Positions 1-8,778 of a stretch of DNA of 64,000 nt are shown here, piece by piece. The stretch covers positions 1 to 64,000 of the forward strand of contig JBCBGF010000002.1 in the NCBI GenBank assembly GCA_038526915.1, given 5' to 3'. Both the position numbers and the translations under genes were made by a program. The DNA is from JBCBGF01 sp038526915 (lineage in GTDB: Bacteria > Pseudomonadota > Alphaproteobacteria > Rhodobacterales > Rhodobacteraceae). Positions within the stretch are counted from its first letter, which is position 1. The number at the start of each line of letters is the position of its first letter. The notes below the pieces were generated by a model. That model was not told where the DNA came from and made no database searches. It saw only the letters and a list, made by a program, of their open reading frames with translations.

Positions 1-637
1 TGCGTTCGGCGACCGGCACACCCGATCCGCCATGGATCACCAGGGGCACATCCGTCACCGCCTCGATCGCGCGGATACGAGCCTCGTCCAGCCCGCCTTC
101 GCGGTTTTCCTGAAGATGCACGTTGCCCACTGAGATCGCCACGGCGTCCACGCCGGTTTCGCTGGCGAACTGGGCGGCCTCCTCGGGATCGGTGCCTCGC
201 GAGTCTTCGCCCTCGGCGTAACCCACAAACCCGATCTCGCCTTCGCAGGACACACCAGCCTTGTGGGCCATCTCCGCAATCGCTGCGGTCTCATCGATGT
301 TTTCCGCCAATCCTTTGCGCGATCCGTCGTACATAACCGAGGAATAGCCGCAGTCGATGGCGATGCGGCACTCCTCGGCAGAGTATCCGTGGTCGAGATG
401 GGTCACGACGGGGACGGACGCGCCTTCGGCCAGTTCACGCAGCATCGCGCCCAGGACGGGCAGGGGCGTATGTGCCCGGCACGATGGCCCGGTTTGCAGG
501 ATTACTGGCAAACCTTCGGCTTCGGCCGCCCGTGTAAACGCCCGCATATCCTCCCACCCCAGGCAGACCAGCCCGCCCACGGCATAGCCGCCCGCCAAGG
601 CCGGCTGCAGGACATCGCGCAGGGTCGCGCGGGTCAT
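1..637 (-). CDS. iolJ: Class II aldolase, IolJ/GatY-like (C-terminus cut by window edge)
   Basis: The reverse strand reads as an open frame from the ATG at 635-637 down to base 1 without a stop, giving about 212 residues beginning MTRATLRDVLQPALAGGYAV. It has the marks of zinc-dependent class II fructose-bisphosphate/tagatose aldolases: the HLDHG metal motif near residue 87, a CEGEIG segment, and near the visible end VIHGGSGVP. In the inositol pathway this family member (IolJ) would split 2-deoxy-5-keto-gluconate 6-phosphate into dihydroxyacetone phosphate and malonate semialdehyde. Its start overlaps the stop of the upstream IolB-like gene (ATGA), so it is the fourth gene of the leftward iolDCB operon. 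The family is certain. The IolJ assignment comes from the context; a tagatose or fructose bisphosphate aldolase is the alternative. Confidence 0.8.
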   Translation of the reverse strand, partial: MTRATLRDVLQPALAGGYAVGGLVCLGWEDMRAFTRAAEAEGLPVILQTGPSCRAHTPLPVLGAMLRELAEGASVPVVTHLDHGYSAEECRIAIDCGYSSVMYDGSRKGLAENIDETAAIAEMAHKAGVSCEGEIGFVGYAEGEDSRGTDPEEAAQFASETGVDAVAISVGNVHLQENREGGLDEARIRAIEAVTDVPLVIHGGSGVPVAER

Positions 638-1476
638 TTGAACTTGGCCACCATGTCGAGGATGCCTGGAATGGTGTGCAACTGTTCGGCGTGGGTGGGT
701 TGGAAGTTCTGCACCAAGGGGCGCTGTGATAGACCGCCGAGGATCGTGAAGTAATACATCTCATACCCCGGCATCACGACACAGGGGTGATAGCCCTTGT
801 CGATGCACACGGTCGAGCCATCGACGATGTGATAGGCTTCGCCCACGCCATCATCCTCCTTTTGCAAAAGCTGCAGGCCCGAGCCGTAGTTTGGGCGGAA
901 GCGGAAGTTGTAGGTCTCATCATGCCGGGTCTCATCGGGCAACTGGTCGGTGTCGTGCTTGTGGCTGGGGAACCCCGACCAGCCGCCTTGGCCGACGGTG
1001 TACAGCTCGCTCACCAGCAAGCGACCCACACGGTCGGCCTGCTTTTGCCCCAGGATGTGCTTGATTTTGCGATGGGTCTTCGTGTCGTCCGATCCGTATT
1101 GGACAACATCCAACTCGTCCGCGCGCACGGCAAATGGCTCCAGCACCTGATCGAATTTCGCCCCGGCGATGAAGACCTCGGCGGTTTCAGAACTGCAGGT
1201 GATGGTCGCGGTCTGGCCGGTCGGGACATAGACGCCTTCGGGATCCCCACACCAGACATCTGCGCCGCGCCCGCCGAGGTCGGCGGCGTGGAAGGTGTTG
1301 ATCGTCACATCCACGGTGCCGGTGGCGGGAACGATGCAGGTTTCATAGCCGGGGACCGTGCTATCGAACCGCTCCCCGCGCTTTAGCTTGACGATGTTGA
1401 AGAAGTTCAGGGGAACACATTCGTTCTCCACGCCCACGATGGGTTGATTGTCGTTCTCGAAGGGCGGGATGTGCAT
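634..1476 (-). CDS. iolB: IolB-like 5-deoxy-glucuronate isomerase, divergent paralogue
   Basis: This 280-residue protein belongs to the KduI/IolB cupin family, which isomerises 5-deoxy-glucuronate to 2-deoxy-5-keto-gluconate in inositol catabolism. The second cupin carries the expected metal ligands: HKHD at residues 172-175, the Glu of a DETYNF segment near 187, and GYHP with His230. It lies between iolC (12 bases upstream) and the aldolase (4-base overlap). A second, more canonical IolB-like gene lies at 13168-13977. The two share the PxHxHD, ETY and GYEMYY blocks but little else. This copy has an N-terminal half unlike the usual IolB, so it may be a diverged subfamily member acting on a related substrate. 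Confidence 0.8.
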   Translation of the reverse strand: MHIPPFENDNQPIVGVENECVPLNFFNIVKLKRGERFDSTVPGYETCIVPATGTVDVTINTFHAADLGGRGADVWCGDPEGVYVPTGQTATITCSSETAEVFIAGAKFDQVLEPFAVRADELDVVQYGSDDTKTHRKIKHILGQKQADRVGRLLVSELYTVGQGGWSGFPSHKHDTDQLPDETRHDETYNFRFRPNYGSGLQLLQKEDDGVGEAYHIVDGSTVCIDKGYHPCVVMPGYEMYYFTILGGLSQRPLVQNFQPTHAEQLHTIPGILDMVAKFK

Positions 1477-1488
1477 GGGGCTTGGTCC

Positions 1489-2472
1489 TTATGCAGCCGT
1501 GGGTCCGGGATGGTCGGCAAGGAAAGCGGCAAGCCCTTCGTCATCGGGCATGGCCGGGGCGCAGCCGGGGCGGGCCACGACGATCGCCGCGCAGGCAGAG
1601 CCGCGCATGACGGCGTCTTTCAGATCGAGCCCTGCCGCGAGGCCGGACAGAAAACCCGCCATGAAGCTGTCGCCCGCGCCGGTGGGCTTCAGCGCGGTGA
1701 CGGGATAGATGCCGGTTGCGATCTCATGGCCATCGGCAAAGGTGATCGCGCCTTTCTCGCCCATCTTATAGACGACGATGGCGGCCGAGGTTTCAGCCAG
1801 CGCGCGGGCTTTGGCGAGCCCTTCACCGGGTGTGCCTGCCATGAAATCGAACTCTTCATCATTGCCGACGATGATATCGCTCACCTCGGCGGCCCGGGAC
1901 AGATGTTCTGACGCGACAGCTGGCGAGGGCCAGGAATAGGGGCGGTAGTCCACGTCGAAGATGATCGGCAGCCCGGCGGCGCGCGCGCGGTCGATGGCGT
2001 GAAAGCCCGCGGCGCGAGAGGGCTCGGCGGAAAACACGGTGCCGGTGGTGATGAACGCGCCGAAGCGCGAGAAGTCCACCTTGTCCACATCCTGCGGGGT
2101 GATCTGGAAATCCGCCGCGCCGTTGCGGTAGATCACCGATTGGTGGTCCTCCACGCGGCTCTCATACACAGCCAGCGACGTGCGGTATTCGCCGCCGATC
2201 CGGGCCACATGGCGGGTGTCGACGCCGTAGTGTTCCAGCTGCCGCAAACAGTACCACCCCACCGCATCATCCGAGACCGAGGTGATGAGCGCGGCGGTGC
2301 CCCCGAACTTGCACAGCCCCACCGCGATATTGGCCGACGATCCGCCCAACCCCACCTCGAACCGGGTGGCGTCCTGGGTGGCGGTGCCTGGCGGATCGGC
2401 GAAGAGATCCATGCCCGCACGTCCGAAGACGGCAAAGCTGTTCCTCGCCAGGGCGTCGCGCAGGGATGGCAT
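1489..2472 (-). CDS. iolC: 5-dehydro-2-deoxygluconokinase
   Basis: This 327-residue PfkB-family sugar kinase phosphorylates 2-deoxy-5-keto-gluconate with ATP, the step before the IolJ aldolase. The N-terminal PfkB signature GLGGSSANIAVG is near residue 41. The C-terminal signature with the catalytic base, PTGAGDSFMAGF, is near residue 262. The length is normal for IolC. Its ATG overlaps the last base of the iolD stop (TGATG), so the two are translationally coupled, and an IolB-like gene follows 12 bases downstream. The leftward operon is presumably controlled from the iolD promoter region with its LacI-type palindrome. Confidence 0.9.
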   Translation of the reverse strand: MPSLRDALARNSFAVFGRAGMDLFADPPGTATQDATRFEVGLGGSSANIAVGLCKFGGTAALITSVSDDAVGWYCLRQLEHYGVDTRHVARIGGEYRTSLAVYESRVEDHQSVIYRNGAADFQITPQDVDKVDFSRFGAFITTGTVFSAEPSRAAGFHAIDRARAAGLPIIFDVDYRPYSWPSPAVASEHLSRAAEVSDIIVGNDEEFDFMAGTPGEGLAKARALAETSAAIVVYKMGEKGAITFADGHEIATGIYPVTALKPTGAGDSFMAGFLSGLAAGLDLKDAVMRGSACAAIVVARPGCAPAMPDDEGLAAFLADHPGPTAA

Positions 2473-4337
2473 CAGACGCCTTTCCGCTGGCGGGAGCGGG
2501 TGCTTTCCCAGTCCTCATGCGCTGCGCGGACGCGTTCGCTGGTTGAGACCTCGGGCGTGCCGACCTCCCACCAGGTGTGGCCTTCGGTCGTCCACCCCTC
2601 ATAGGCGTCGACGTTCATCACGATCACGCTGGTCTTGTCGGCGGCCTTGGCGCGCTTGAACGCCTCGGCCAGCTCGGCGGGGTTATCGGCGAACTCGGCA
2701 TTGGCGCCCATCGACGCGGCATGGGCCACGAAATCGACTGCAAAAGGTTCGGGAATGGTCGGCGCGTCGGCAAAGAGGTTGTTGAAGCTCTCGTTTCCGG
2801 TGTTGTTCTGCAGCTTGTTGATGACGGCGAAGCCACCGTTGTCGAGGACAAGAACAATCAGCTTTTTCTGTGTGAGAACTGAGGAATAGATGTCCGAGTT
2901 CATGAGCAGGTAGGACCCGTCGCCGGTGAAGACGATGGTGTCCTGGTCAGGCTCCAGCTCGCTTTGGGCAATCCGTGCGCCCCAGCCTCCGGCGATCTCG
3001 TACCCCATGCAGGAGAAGCCAAACTCCACATCCACCGTGCCGATATCGAGCGTGCGCCAGTTGGCGGTGACCTCTGCCGGCAATCCACCTGCCGCCGCAA
3101 CCACGCGGTCGCGCGGGTCGCAGAGGTCGTTCACGACGCCGATGGCCTGGGCATAGGAGTTCGGGCGATTGCCGGGGCGGACGTTTTCGGCCACGTAGGC
3201 GTCCCACTTCTTGCGCTCGCCTTGTGCAAAGCCAGTCCATGTCGCGGGCGCCGTGTAGCCCTCCATCGCGGCCCCCAGCGCTTGAAGCCCGAGTTTGGCA
3301 TCGCCGACCACTGGCAGGCTCAGGTGCTTGCCCGCATCATGGCGAGCGGCGTTGAGCGCGGCGAATTTGGCATCCATCGCAAAGGCTGTCCAGGACCCGG
3401 TGGTGAAGTCCTGTAGGCGGGTGCCCACGGCCAAAACCACATCCGCAGCCTCGGCCACCGCATTGGCGCTGTCTGACCCGGTGACGCCAATGGGGCCGGT
3501 GTTGAGCGGATGGGTGGCCAGCATGTTGGCCCGGCCCGCGATGGTCTCAACAACCGGGATCTGATGCGCCTCGGCAAAAGCGGTGAGGTCATCGACCGCG
3601 ACGGAATACTGGACACCGCCGCCCGCGATGATGATCGGGCGTTCGGCGGATTTCAGGAGGGCGGCGGCATCCGCGATCTCAGCCGCATCGGGCCTCTGGC
3701 GGCGGATCCGGTGGACCCGGCGTTCGAAGAGTTCGGTTGGGTAGTCGTAGCTCCACCCCTGCACGTCTTGCGGCAGCGCGATGAAGGCCGGGCCGCAATC
3801 GGCGGGGTCGAGCATCGTGGCCAGTGCGGCGGGCAACGATTGGATGATCTGCGCGGGATGGGTGATGCGGTCCCAATACCGGCTGACCGCCTTGAACCCG
3901 TCATTCAGCCCCAGGGCGGGGTTCCCGTAATGCTCCAACTGCTGCAGCACCGGGTCGGGCAGGCGGGTCAGGAAGGCATCGCCGCAGAGCATCAGCATGG
4001 GCAACCGGTTGGCATGGGCCAGCGCGGCGGAGGTCATCAGGTTTGCGGTACCCGGGCCGGCAGAGGCCGTGCAGAACATGAACCGCCGCCGTAAGTGATA
4101 CTTCGCGTAGGCTGCCGCCGCAAACCCCATCGCCTGTTCGTTTTGGCCGCGATAGAGGGGCAGGGCGTCGCGATGATCGTACAGCGCTTCGCCCAGGCAG
4201 GTGACGTTGCCATGGCCAAAGATGCCGAACCCGCCGCCGCAAACCCGCGTCTCGACCCCATCTATCTCGATGAACTGCGCGGCGAGATACCGAACGATGG
4301 CCTGGGCCGTGGTCAGTTTGATGGTCTCACCCGCCAT
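2472..4337 (-). CDS. iolD: 3D-(3,5/4)-trihydroxycyclohexane-1,2-dione hydrolase
   Basis: This 621-residue thiamine-diphosphate enzyme of the acetolactate-synthase superfamily opens the ring of trihydroxycyclohexanedione to give 5-deoxy-glucuronate. The three domains are in the usual order: an N-terminal pyrimidine-binding domain with YRGQNEQAMGFAAAAY (the activating Glu), a central domain starting near LLKSAERPIIIAGGGV, and a C-terminal PP domain with GDGSYLLMNSD, the metal/ThDP motif. Length and motif order match IolD. It is the first gene of the leftward operon, starting at the ATG at 4335-4337, 92 bases from the palindromic operator at 4430-4445. Confidence 0.93.
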   Translation of the reverse strand: MAGETIKLTTAQAIVRYLAAQFIEIDGVETRVCGGGFGIFGHGNVTCLGEALYDHRDALPLYRGQNEQAMGFAAAAYAKYHLRRRFMFCTASAGPGTANLMTSAALAHANRLPMLMLCGDAFLTRLPDPVLQQLEHYGNPALGLNDGFKAVSRYWDRITHPAQIIQSLPAALATMLDPADCGPAFIALPQDVQGWSYDYPTELFERRVHRIRRQRPDAAEIADAAALLKSAERPIIIAGGGVQYSVAVDDLTAFAEAHQIPVVETIAGRANMLATHPLNTGPIGVTGSDSANAVAEAADVVLAVGTRLQDFTTGSWTAFAMDAKFAALNAARHDAGKHLSLPVVGDAKLGLQALGAAMEGYTAPATWTGFAQGERKKWDAYVAENVRPGNRPNSYAQAIGVVNDLCDPRDRVVAAAGGLPAEVTANWRTLDIGTVDVEFGFSCMGYEIAGGWGARIAQSELEPDQDTIVFTGDGSYLLMNSDIYSSVLTQKKLIVLVLDNGGFAVINKLQNNTGNESFNNLFADAPTIPEPFAVDFVAHAASMGANAEFADNPAELAEAFKRAKAADKTSVIVMNVDAYEGWTTEGHTWWEVGTPEVSTSERVRAAHEDWESTRSRQRKGV

Positions 4338-4397
4338 GGCGGTGGCCCTCCCTCATCGCATGTCGCGGCATTGGCACGATTGATCCCCGATTACCCG

Positions 4398-4425
4398 TTG
4401 ACCACGCTGCGGAATTGAAGATACT
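4398..4425 (+). promoter_or_regulatory. Candidate sigma70 promoter for the rightward iol genes
   Basis: TTGACC at 4398-4403 and GATACT at 4420-4425 are separated by 16 bases. Transcription would then begin inside the palindrome at 4430-4445, the classical place for a repressor to act. This is a consensus match by eye only. Confidence 0.5.
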
Positions 4426-4429
4426 CAAA

Positions 4430-4445
4430 TTGCAACCGGTTGCAA
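4430..4445. promoter_or_regulatory. LacI-family operator (perfect 16-bp palindrome)
   Basis: TTGCAACCGGTTGCAA is a perfect 16-base palindrome with the central CG step typical of LacI/GalR-family operators. It lies in the 129-base gap between the divergent iolD and Gfo/Idh/MocA genes. The identical 16 bases recur at 8677-8692 beside the lacI-type gene. I infer that the local LacI protein binds both. Confidence 0.85.
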
Positions 4446-4466
4446 ACACTTTCAGGCAGCGTTTCC

Positions 4467-5582
4467 ATGCAGCGTATCGGGATCGGAATCATCGGCGGTG
4501 GCTACATGGGCAAGGCGCATGCTGCGGCCATGGCGGCGGTGGGGGCTGTGTTTGAAACAACGCTGCGGCCCACGCTTGAAATGGTGGCGGCGTCGACGGC
4601 TGAGAGTGCGGCACTTTATCGGGATGCGTTCGGGTTTCGTCGGTCGACGGATGACTGGCGCGACGTGGTGAATGCGCCCGAGGTGGACGCGATCATCATC
4701 GCCTCGCCGCAGGAAACCCATCGCGCGGTTGCCGAGGCAGCCTTTGCCCTTGGAAAACCGGTGTTCTGCGAGAAGCCGTTGGGCGCCTCGCTCGACGACG
4801 CCCGCGCCATGACGGCGGCAGCCGAGGCGAGCCGGTGTCCGAACATGATCGGCTTCAACTATATCCGCACGCCCGCCTCGCAATATGCCCGCCAGCTCAT
4901 CGCGGAGGGTGCGATTGGCGACATCGTCTGGTTCCGGGGTGAGCATACAGAAGACTTCTATGCGGATCCCCAGGCCCCCGCCACGTGGCGCGCGCAGGGT
5001 GACGCGAACGGCACGATGGGCGACCTGGCCCCGCATATGGTTAACGGTGCGCTGGCACTCGCTGGACCGATCACGAGCGTGATGGCCGAGATCGAAACGG
5101 TGCACCCCACGCGCGGCGGCGCGCCGGTGACCAATGACGACCAGGCGCAAATCATGTGCCGCTTCGCGAGCGGTGCGCAGGGGCATCTGTTCTTCAGCCG
5201 GATCGCCCATGGCCGCAAAATGGGCTATGCCTATGAGATCACCGGCACCAGGGGCGCAATCCGCTTTGATCAAGAGGATCAGAATGCAATCTGGCTCTAT
5301 CGAGCCGAAGGTGATGAGGCCAGCCGGGGTTTTGTGAAGATCCTCACGGGGCCCGCCCATCCCGACTATGCCGCGTTTTGCCAGGGGCCGGGGCACGGCA
5401 CTGGCTATCAGGATCAGATCATCATCGAGGCGCGCGATTTTCTGACGGCCATCGAGACGGGTGAGGCGGTCTGGCCCACCTTCGCCGATGGCCTCGCCGT
5501 GGCCGAAGTCATCGCCGCCGCCCGCGCATCCCATGCCAGCCGGGGCTGGCAAGACATCGCATCGGAGCAGGAGCCAACATGA
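4467..5582 (+). CDS. Gfo/Idh/MocA-family oxidoreductase (inositol-type dehydrogenase)
   Basis: This is a predicted NAD(P)-dependent dehydrogenase of 371 residues, starting at the ATG at 4467 (MQRIGIGIIGGGYMGKAHA). An upstream in-frame TTG at 4440 falls inside the operator palindrome and is rejected. The Rossmann GGGYMG motif is at residues 9-14, and the family EKP motif (CEKPLGAS), whose Lys is catalytic, is near residue 105. By context it oxidises an inositol isomer or a keto-inositol. It is one of two paralogues flanking iolE (the other is at 6484-7644), so one may act on myo-inositol and the other on scyllo- or chiro-inositol; the sequence alone does not say which. Its stop overlaps the iolE start (ATGA). 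Confidence 0.87.
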   Translation: MQRIGIGIIGGGYMGKAHAAAMAAVGAVFETTLRPTLEMVAASTAESAALYRDAFGFRRSTDDWRDVVNAPEVDAIIIASPQETHRAVAEAAFALGKPVFCEKPLGASLDDARAMTAAAEASRCPNMIGFNYIRTPASQYARQLIAEGAIGDIVWFRGEHTEDFYADPQAPATWRAQGDANGTMGDLAPHMVNGALALAGPITSVMAEIETVHPTRGGAPVTNDDQAQIMCRFASGAQGHLFFSRIAHGRKMGYAYEITGTRGAIRFDQEDQNAIWLYRAEGDEASRGFVKILTGPAHPDYAAFCQGPGHGTGYQDQIIIEARDFLTAIETGEAVWPTFADGLAVAEVIAAARASHASRGWQDIASEQEPT

Positions 5583-6472
5583 CCATCAAGATCGGAAACG
5601 CCCCCTGTTCCTGGGGGGTGGAGTTTGCGGGCGACCCCCGCAATCCGGACTGGCGCGACGTGCTGCGCGAAAACGCTGAGGCTGGCTATACCGGCATCGA
5701 GCTGGGTCCGGTGGGCTTCATGCCAGAGGACCCGCCGCAGGTCGCGGACGCGCTGGCGGAGTTCGGGCAGGAGCTGATTGGTGGTGTGGTCTTTCGGCCT
5801 TTCCACGACCCAGATCAATGGGACGATGTGCTGGACGGATCGACCCGTACCTGCAAGGCTTTGGTCGCCCATGGGGCGCAGCACCTTGTGTTAATCGACT
5901 CGATCTCGCCCCGCCGCGCGCCGACCGCCGGTCGGGCCGATGCGGCTGAGCAGATGGATACTGCCGAATGGGCCGCCTATCGCGATCGCATCGCCACTGT
6001 CGCCCGAATAGGTGCGGAGGAATACGGGCTGACGGTGGGCATCCACGCCCATGCCGCCGGGTTCATGGATTTCGAGCCAGAGCTTGAGCGGCTCTTGGAC
6101 GAGGTCGATGAGGCCATCCTCAAGATCTGTTTCGACACCGGCCACCATTCCTATGCAGGCTTCGATCCCGTAACCTTCATGGAACGCCATATGGATCGCA
6201 TAAGCTATATGCATTTCAAAGATATAGATCCGGATGTGAAAGCTGATGTGATCGCTAAAGGCACCGGGTTCTACGACGCCTGCGGGCAGGGAATCTTCTG
6301 CAACCTCGGCGACGGCGATGTCGACTTCCCACGCGTGCGGCAGATCCTGCTGGAGAGCGGGTTCAACGGCTGGTGTACGGTGGAGCAGGATTGCGACCCA
6401 ACGCTGCCAGACACCGATCCCCTGGGGGATGCCAAGATCAACCGGGGCTACCTTGCCTCCATCGGGTTCTGA
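5579..6472 (+). CDS. iolE: Myo-inosose-2 dehydratase
   Basis: This 297-residue xylose-isomerase-like TIM-barrel protein dehydrates scyllo-inosose (2-keto-myo-inositol) to trihydroxycyclohexanedione, the substrate of IolD. It opens with the IolE signature GNAPCSWGVE. The later blocks HAHAAGF, CFDTGHHSYAG and YMHFKDI place the metal-binding Glu/Asp/His residues in the usual order. The length matches the family. It overlaps the preceding dehydrogenase by 4 bases and is followed 11 bases later by a second Gfo/Idh/MocA gene. Confidence 0.92.
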   Translation: MTIKIGNAPCSWGVEFAGDPRNPDWRDVLRENAEAGYTGIELGPVGFMPEDPPQVADALAEFGQELIGGVVFRPFHDPDQWDDVLDGSTRTCKALVAHGAQHLVLIDSISPRRAPTAGRADAAEQMDTAEWAAYRDRIATVARIGAEEYGLTVGIHAHAAGFMDFEPELERLLDEVDEAILKICFDTGHHSYAGFDPVTFMERHMDRISYMHFKDIDPDVKADVIAKGTGFYDACGQGIFCNLGDGDVDFPRVRQILLESGFNGWCTVEQDCDPTLPDTDPLGDAKINRGYLASIGF

Positions 6473-6483
6473 GGAGAACGCGT

Positions 6484-7644
6484 ATGAGCACCAAACTCAA
6501 CTGGGGCATGGTCGGCGGTGGCGAAGGCAGCCAGATCGGTCCCGCGCATCGGCTGGGCGCACAGGCGGACGGACATTTTGCCTTTGTTGCCGGGGCCTTG
6601 GATGTCGATGCTGAGAAAGGTCGGGCTTATGCGCAATCGCTCGGCGTGGCCACGGATCGGGCCTATGCACACTGGCGGGAGATGCTGGAGGGTGAGGGGG
6701 CGCGCGCGGATCGGATCGACCTTGTGACCGTCGCTACCCCCAATGCCACGCATTTCGAGATCACGAAGGCGTTTCTTGAGGCAGGGTTTAATGTGCTTTG
6801 CGAAAAGCCGATGACGATGACGGTGGAGGAAGGGGAAGAGATCGTCCGGGTGGCCGAGGCCTCGGGCAAGATCTGCGCCGTTAACTATTGCTACAGCGCG
6901 TATCCCATGGTGCGTCACATGCGGTCACTGGTCACCAACGGCACGTTGGGCAAGATCCGCCTCGTCGTTGCGAGTTTCAGCCATGGCCACCACGCGGATG
7001 CCCGCGATCAGGACAATCCGCGCGTGCGCTGGCGCTATGACCCTGCGCAGGCCGGTGTCTCGGGCCAGATGGCCGATTGCGGGATCCATGCGCTACATTT
7101 GGCGAGCTTTATCCTGAATGACGAAGTCTCGACCCTGTCCGCCGACTTCGCGTCCTGCGTGCCGGGGCGCGAGTTGGAAGATGACGCGATGGTCAACTTT
7201 CGAACCGAGGGTGGCACGGTGGGCCGGCTTTGGACGTCGACCATCGCGATCGGGCGGCAGCATGGGTTGGATATCCAGATCTATGGCGAAAACGGCGGCA
7301 TGCGATGGGCGCAGGAACAGCCCAATCAGGTTTACTATCAACATCTTGGCGGGCGTACTGAAATCTTGGAAAAGGGTGATGCGGCCCTGTCCGAAGATGC
7401 CGCCCGCCTGTCACGCGTGGTGATCGGATCGCCCGAGGGCTTTCCGCTGGCGGTTGCCAATATCTACGTCGATCTGGCCGAAGCGATTGCGGCTCAGAAA
7501 GCCGGTCGTGCGGTCAACCCGGCGGCCTTGCACTATCCCAAGGCGGTAGATGGGCTGCGCTCGATGGCGGCGGTGCATTCGGCTGTGGCCTCGGCCAAGG
7601 CCGATGGGGCTTGGATGGATGCCCGCCCGCCGATGCTACGATAG
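6484..7644 (+). CDS. Gfo/Idh/MocA-family oxidoreductase (second inositol-type dehydrogenase)
   Basis: This NAD(P)-dependent oxidoreductase of 386 residues starts at the ATG at 6484 behind a GAGGAG ribosome-binding site. It begins MSTKLNWGMVGGGEGSQIG, with the Rossmann GGGEGS loop near residue 11. The catalytic-Lys motif is CEKPMTMT near residue 106. DCGIHALHLASF near residue 200 supplies the family's conserved His region. It is longer and of a different subfamily from the dehydrogenase at 4467, which suggests a different inositol stereoisomer or an inosose reductase. Its last 9 bases overlap the end of the convergent lacI gene. Confidence 0.85.
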   Translation: MSTKLNWGMVGGGEGSQIGPAHRLGAQADGHFAFVAGALDVDAEKGRAYAQSLGVATDRAYAHWREMLEGEGARADRIDLVTVATPNATHFEITKAFLEAGFNVLCEKPMTMTVEEGEEIVRVAEASGKICAVNYCYSAYPMVRHMRSLVTNGTLGKIRLVVASFSHGHHADARDQDNPRVRWRYDPAQAGVSGQMADCGIHALHLASFILNDEVSTLSADFASCVPGRELEDDAMVNFRTEGGTVGRLWTSTIAIGRQHGLDIQIYGENGGMRWAQEQPNQVYYQHLGGRTEILEKGDAALSEDAARLSRVVIGSPEGFPLAVANIYVDLAEAIAAQKAGRAVNPAALHYPKAVDGLRSMAAVHSAVASAKADGAWMDARPPMLR

Positions 7645-8634
7645 CGGACGCAAACTGCCGCGTTCCATGATCTCGCACGGGAAAAGGCGCGCTTCGGGAT
7701 AGCGTCCGGGCTCTTCTAACATGGCCGTGACCAGCTCGATCGAGCTGTCGATGATTTGCGGGGCGGGCTGGCGGATTGTGGTGAGGTCGATATTCTCCCA
7801 ACGCGCCATTTCCATGTCGTTGAGCCCGATCAGGCCAATGTCCTCAGGCACACGCAGGCCGGCGGAGCGGATCGCGCTTTGTGCGCCGATGGCCACCACA
7901 TCGTCACCGCAGAAATAGGCCTCGGCCGGGTCGGTCATCAAAAGCTTGGTCATCTCCACCCGGCCCGCATCGAAGGAGTAGGTGCGGGCAAAGCTGTGGG
8001 ATACCACCACCACGGGGTCCGCAGAGGCGACCTGCATGAAGCCGGCAAAACGGTCTTGCGTTGACGTCGCTGATTCCGGGCCGCCGAGGAATGCGATGCG
8101 CCGGTAGCCGCGGTCGATCAACGTGCGCGCCGCCATGCGTCCGCATTCCACGTTGTCGATGCCCACCACATGCACACGCGGCGAACTCGCGAACCGGCCA
8201 AAGGAGTGGACGACTGGGACGCGCGCATCGCGGAAGGCACGGGCAAATTCAGGCGACAGGGTGGAAGAGGCGACGATGACCCCATCGACCGAATATTGGC
8301 GGAGCATGCGGACGGAATTGGCGGGATCGGTTTCCCCGGACAGGTTAACCAGTAGGGGCCGCAGACCGCGGTCTTGGAGGCCACGGGTGAAGAGATCAAA
8401 GACCTCCAAAAAGAATGGGTTATGGAAGTTGTCGGCGACCAGCCCGATCAGTTTCGTCCGGCCCGTGGTCAGGCTCGAGGCAAGGGCGTTGGGGTGATAG
8501 CCCAGGGCATCCGCCGCCTTTTCCACTTTGCGGCGCGTCTTTTCGCTGACCGACGCGCCTTCGGTGAACGTGCGCGAGACGGCGGATCGCGATACGCCGG
8601 CGAGTTCTGCCACGTCTTTTAGGGTAATCGACAT
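7636..8634 (-). CDS. LacI-family transcriptional regulator of the inositol locus
   Basis: This is a 332-residue repressor. The ATG at 8632-8634 (MSITLKDVAELAGVSRSAV) is preferred over an in-frame start 12 codons further upstream, because LacI proteins begin just before the helix-turn-helix. The HTH is at residues 4-24, followed by the hinge (KAADALGYHPNALAS) and a periplasmic-binding-protein-like effector domain. It lies between the two rightward transcription units, and identical palindromes are present at 8677-8692, just upstream of its own start, and at 4430-4445. It is therefore probably the autoregulated repressor of both iol units and of the importer, with an inositol or pathway intermediate as inducer. 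Confidence 0.88.
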   Translation of the reverse strand: MSITLKDVAELAGVSRSAVSRTFTEGASVSEKTRRKVEKAADALGYHPNALASSLTTGRTKLIGLVADNFHNPFFLEVFDLFTRGLQDRGLRPLLVNLSGETDPANSVRMLRQYSVDGVIVASSTLSPEFARAFRDARVPVVHSFGRFASSPRVHVVGIDNVECGRMAARTLIDRGYRRIAFLGGPESATSTQDRFAGFMQVASADPVVVVSHSFARTYSFDAGRVEMTKLLMTDPAEAYFCGDDVVAIGAQSAIRSAGLRVPEDIGLIGLNDMEMARWENIDLTTIRQPAPQIIDSSIELVTAMLEEPGRYPEARLFPCEIMERGSLRPLS

Positions 8635-8640
8635 GGGGGC

Positions 8641-8670
8641 AGGATACGTGGGGCGCCCGCAATCTGACAA
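8641..8670 (-). promoter_or_regulatory. Candidate promoter of lacI
   Basis: On the minus strand, TTGTCA (8670-8665) and TATCCT (8646-8641) are 18 bases apart, just upstream of the lacI ATG. The short leader leaves little room for a ribosome-binding site, so this is tentative. Confidence 0.35.
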
Positions 8671-8676
8671 GAGTTA

Positions 8677-8692
8677 TTGCAACCGGTTGCAA
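8677..8692. promoter_or_regulatory. LacI-family operator, second identical copy
   Basis: TTGCAACCGGTTGCAA, identical to the copy at 4430-4445, lies in the 144-base gap between divergent lacI and the sugar-binding-protein gene. It probably couples repression of the importer with autoregulation of lacI. Confidence 0.85.
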
Positions 8693-8778
8693 AAAACGAC
8701 GATGTGTGTTTCCCTTACGTCCAGAGGGCAGGTCCTGGCGGCCTGTGCATCTGCAAAAAATGACTCTGGGAGGATCAT

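Noticed and set aside
4452..5552. A 366-codon frame antisense to the first Gfo/Idh/MocA dehydrogenase
   Set aside because: The sense strand has the Rossmann and EKP motifs and operon overlap with iolE. The antisense frame has neither a ribosome-binding site nor a motif.
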